A stretch of DNA of 7,588 nt, taken from positions 1 through 7,588 of the forward strand of contig JAUYSA010000410.1 of the NCBI GenBank assembly GCA_030696545.1, written 5' to 3'. A program made the position numbers and the translations under genes. Positions within the stretch are counted from its first letter, which is position 1. Each line of letters starts with the position of its first letter. A model generated the notes under the pieces. That model worked only from the letters and a program-made list of their open reading frames with translations. It had not been told where the DNA came from and ran no database searches. Origin of the DNA: Hyphomonadaceae bacterium (lineage in GTDB: Bacteria > Pseudomonadota > Alphaproteobacteria > Caulobacterales > Hyphomonadaceae). This document shows, one piece after another, positions 6,595 through 7,588 of the stretch.

Positions 6595-7588
6595 TCAGCG
6601 CGGGCGGATATAGATCGGATTGCCCAGCAGGAGGAGCTTGCCGCCTTCGTCGCGAACCTCCGGGCGGATGTAGCCGAAGGTAGCGCCAGGGTTCAGCGTG
6701 AACCTTACCTGGGAAGCCTTCTGCCCCGAGTTTGGAGGCGCGGGTACGGGGTTTGAATCGTGCACCGCGAGGTTTTCGGAAACGAACGTGAAGCGTGTGC
6801 GGACGGGGACGTTTGACGTCGTGACAATCAGGGCGCCGGTTTCGCCTGCGCCAAGCTGCAACGCTCCGCCCATGGTTGCGCGCTGACTGCCGGCGGCTGC
6901 GTCGATGTCCAGCGTGGCGCCCGGCGTTCCGGCGACATCGACGAAGACGCGGCCGGATTTTACGCCTTCGATGATGGCCTTCGTGGATAGCTCAGGCGCA
7001 TAAACGACCGTGGCGGGTTTGCCGATGGGGCTTTGCTTGGCGCCTGTTGTGTCGGTGGCGTCGTGGTTGTCGCTGCCGCCGATGGCGGTGAGGCGATGGC
7101 CCTGTTTCAGGAGATTGTCCCAGAAGCGGATGCCGGAGGTGGGGCCTTCGGCGCCGCCTGTGCGGAGGGTTGAGCCGTTGATCACTTCGATGGCGGTGAT
7201 GCGCGACCAGTCGGTGTCTTTCGCTGTCCAGCCGCAGCCCATGCAGATCTCGCCCGAGGGCAGGCCGGGATGGTTCACCGAGATGAAGGCCTCCTGCTGT
7301 TTCACCTGATCCAGCAGCGGCGCCAGCGTGGGCAGGCGCGGCGAGCCGAGCTGGAAATCCAGGAAGGCCGTGTTGCCGATGACGTTGGCGTGGCCGGTGA
7401 AGGTGGTGATCTCTGTGCCGGGGATGAGCAGGGTTTTGGGAAAGCCCGGCTGCTGCGCGGCGATGTCGGCAAGTTGCGTGATCGTGTTGTGGTCTGTGAT
7501 GGCGACGAAATCGAGTTTGGCGTCGCGGGCGGCGGTGAAGGTGTTGATCGAGGGGCATGGGACGCGGGCGCCGTCGACATCGCAGGAG
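6595..7588 (-). CDS. PHP-domain metallohydrolase, CehA/McbA type (C-terminal part, N-terminus outside window)
   Basis: The frame ending at 6595 is open to the right edge: 330 codons plus one base, with no stop. Numbering from the first full codon, PHP-fold metal-binding motifs are seen in order: DFVAITDHN (D32, H33), LIPGTEITTFTGHANVIG (E59, H66), FISVNHPG (H106) and AIGGSDNHDA (D173, H175). The first HxH motif should lie just upstream, since the window begins SCDVDGARVPCPS, the stretch that normally follows it. From about 210 a C-terminal beta-rich domain runs to LLLLGNPIYIRPR, as in CehA/McbA-type hydrolases. The family is metal-dependent and hydrolyses phosphoester, ester or carbamate bonds; this substrate is unknown. 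A GTG at 7303-7305 is not the start, because it lies between PHP motifs. An ICMGCGW stretch (C115, C118) and two upstream cysteines (C2, C11) are unusual. The gene converges on the OmpA-domain gene. Confidence 0.88.
   Translation of the reverse strand, partial: SCDVDGARVPCPSINTFTAARDAKLDFVAITDHNTITQLADIAAQQPGFPKTLLIPGTEITTFTGHANVIGNTAFLDFQLGSPRLPTLAPLLDQVKQQEAFISVNHPGLPSGEICMGCGWTAKDTDWSRITAIEVINGSTLRTGGAEGPTSGIRFWDNLLKQGHRLTAIGGSDNHDATDTTGAKQSPIGKPATVVYAPELSTKAIIEGVKSGRVFVDVAGTPGATLDIDAAAGSQRATMGGALQLGAGETGALIVTTSNVPVRTRFTFVSENLAVHDSNPVPAPPNSGQKASQVRFTLNPGATFGYIRPEVRDEGGKLLLLGNPIYIRPR

Noticed and set aside
6324..6756. Small open frames on both strands in the convergent gap
   Set aside because: They translate the palindromic repeats themselves (strings such as FPAKAGIQ and Arg/Pro runs) and some overlap the end of the PHP gene. 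These are typical repeat-derived spurious proteins.

Overview
The window is GC-rich, densely coded bacterial chromosome. The TamA/TamB pair, the DapE sequence and a promoter resembling the Caulobacter housekeeping consensus (GCTANAWC-type -10) point to an alphaproteobacterium, perhaps Caulobacterales or Hyphomonadaceae. That placement is inference, since there is no rRNA or other marker gene here. No phage genes, transposase, CRISPR array, tRNA or rRNA was seen.

Layout. The left half is read on the minus strand as dapE (3552-4700), then tamA (1570-3387), then tamB (1-1570, running off the left edge). dapE makes a lysine/meso-diaminopimelate precursor. tamA and tamB share one base (TGATG) and encode the outer-membrane barrel and inner-membrane-anchored periplasmic bridge of the translocation and assembly module. 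A 154-bp divergent intergenic region (4701-4854) separates dapE from a plus-strand gene (4855-6243) for a single-pass membrane protein. That protein has a long low-complexity cytoplasmic N-terminus and a periplasmic OmpA-type peptidoglycan-binding domain. The divergent region holds two candidate promoters, a direct repeat with one copy at each promoter, and a palindrome over one -10 box.

The 351-bp convergent gap (6244-6594) has no credible gene and is packed with palindromes: a head-to-head pair of REP-like hairpins with 25-bp perfect arms, a small hairpin, and a 156-bp element with 16-bp terminal inverted repeats enclosing three hairpins. On the right, a minus-strand gene (6595-7588, N-terminus outside the window) encodes a PHP-fold metallohydrolase of CehA/McbA type.

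The three central functions converge on the envelope: DapE supplies diaminopimelate for peptidoglycan, the OmpA-like protein probably binds peptidoglycan, and TamA/TamB serves outer-membrane biogenesis. This is a shared theme, not proof of a shared pathway. Nothing here is clearly a new system. The best leads are the architecture of the OmpA-domain protein, the nested palindromic element, and the divergent promoter region including a probably leaderless dapE.
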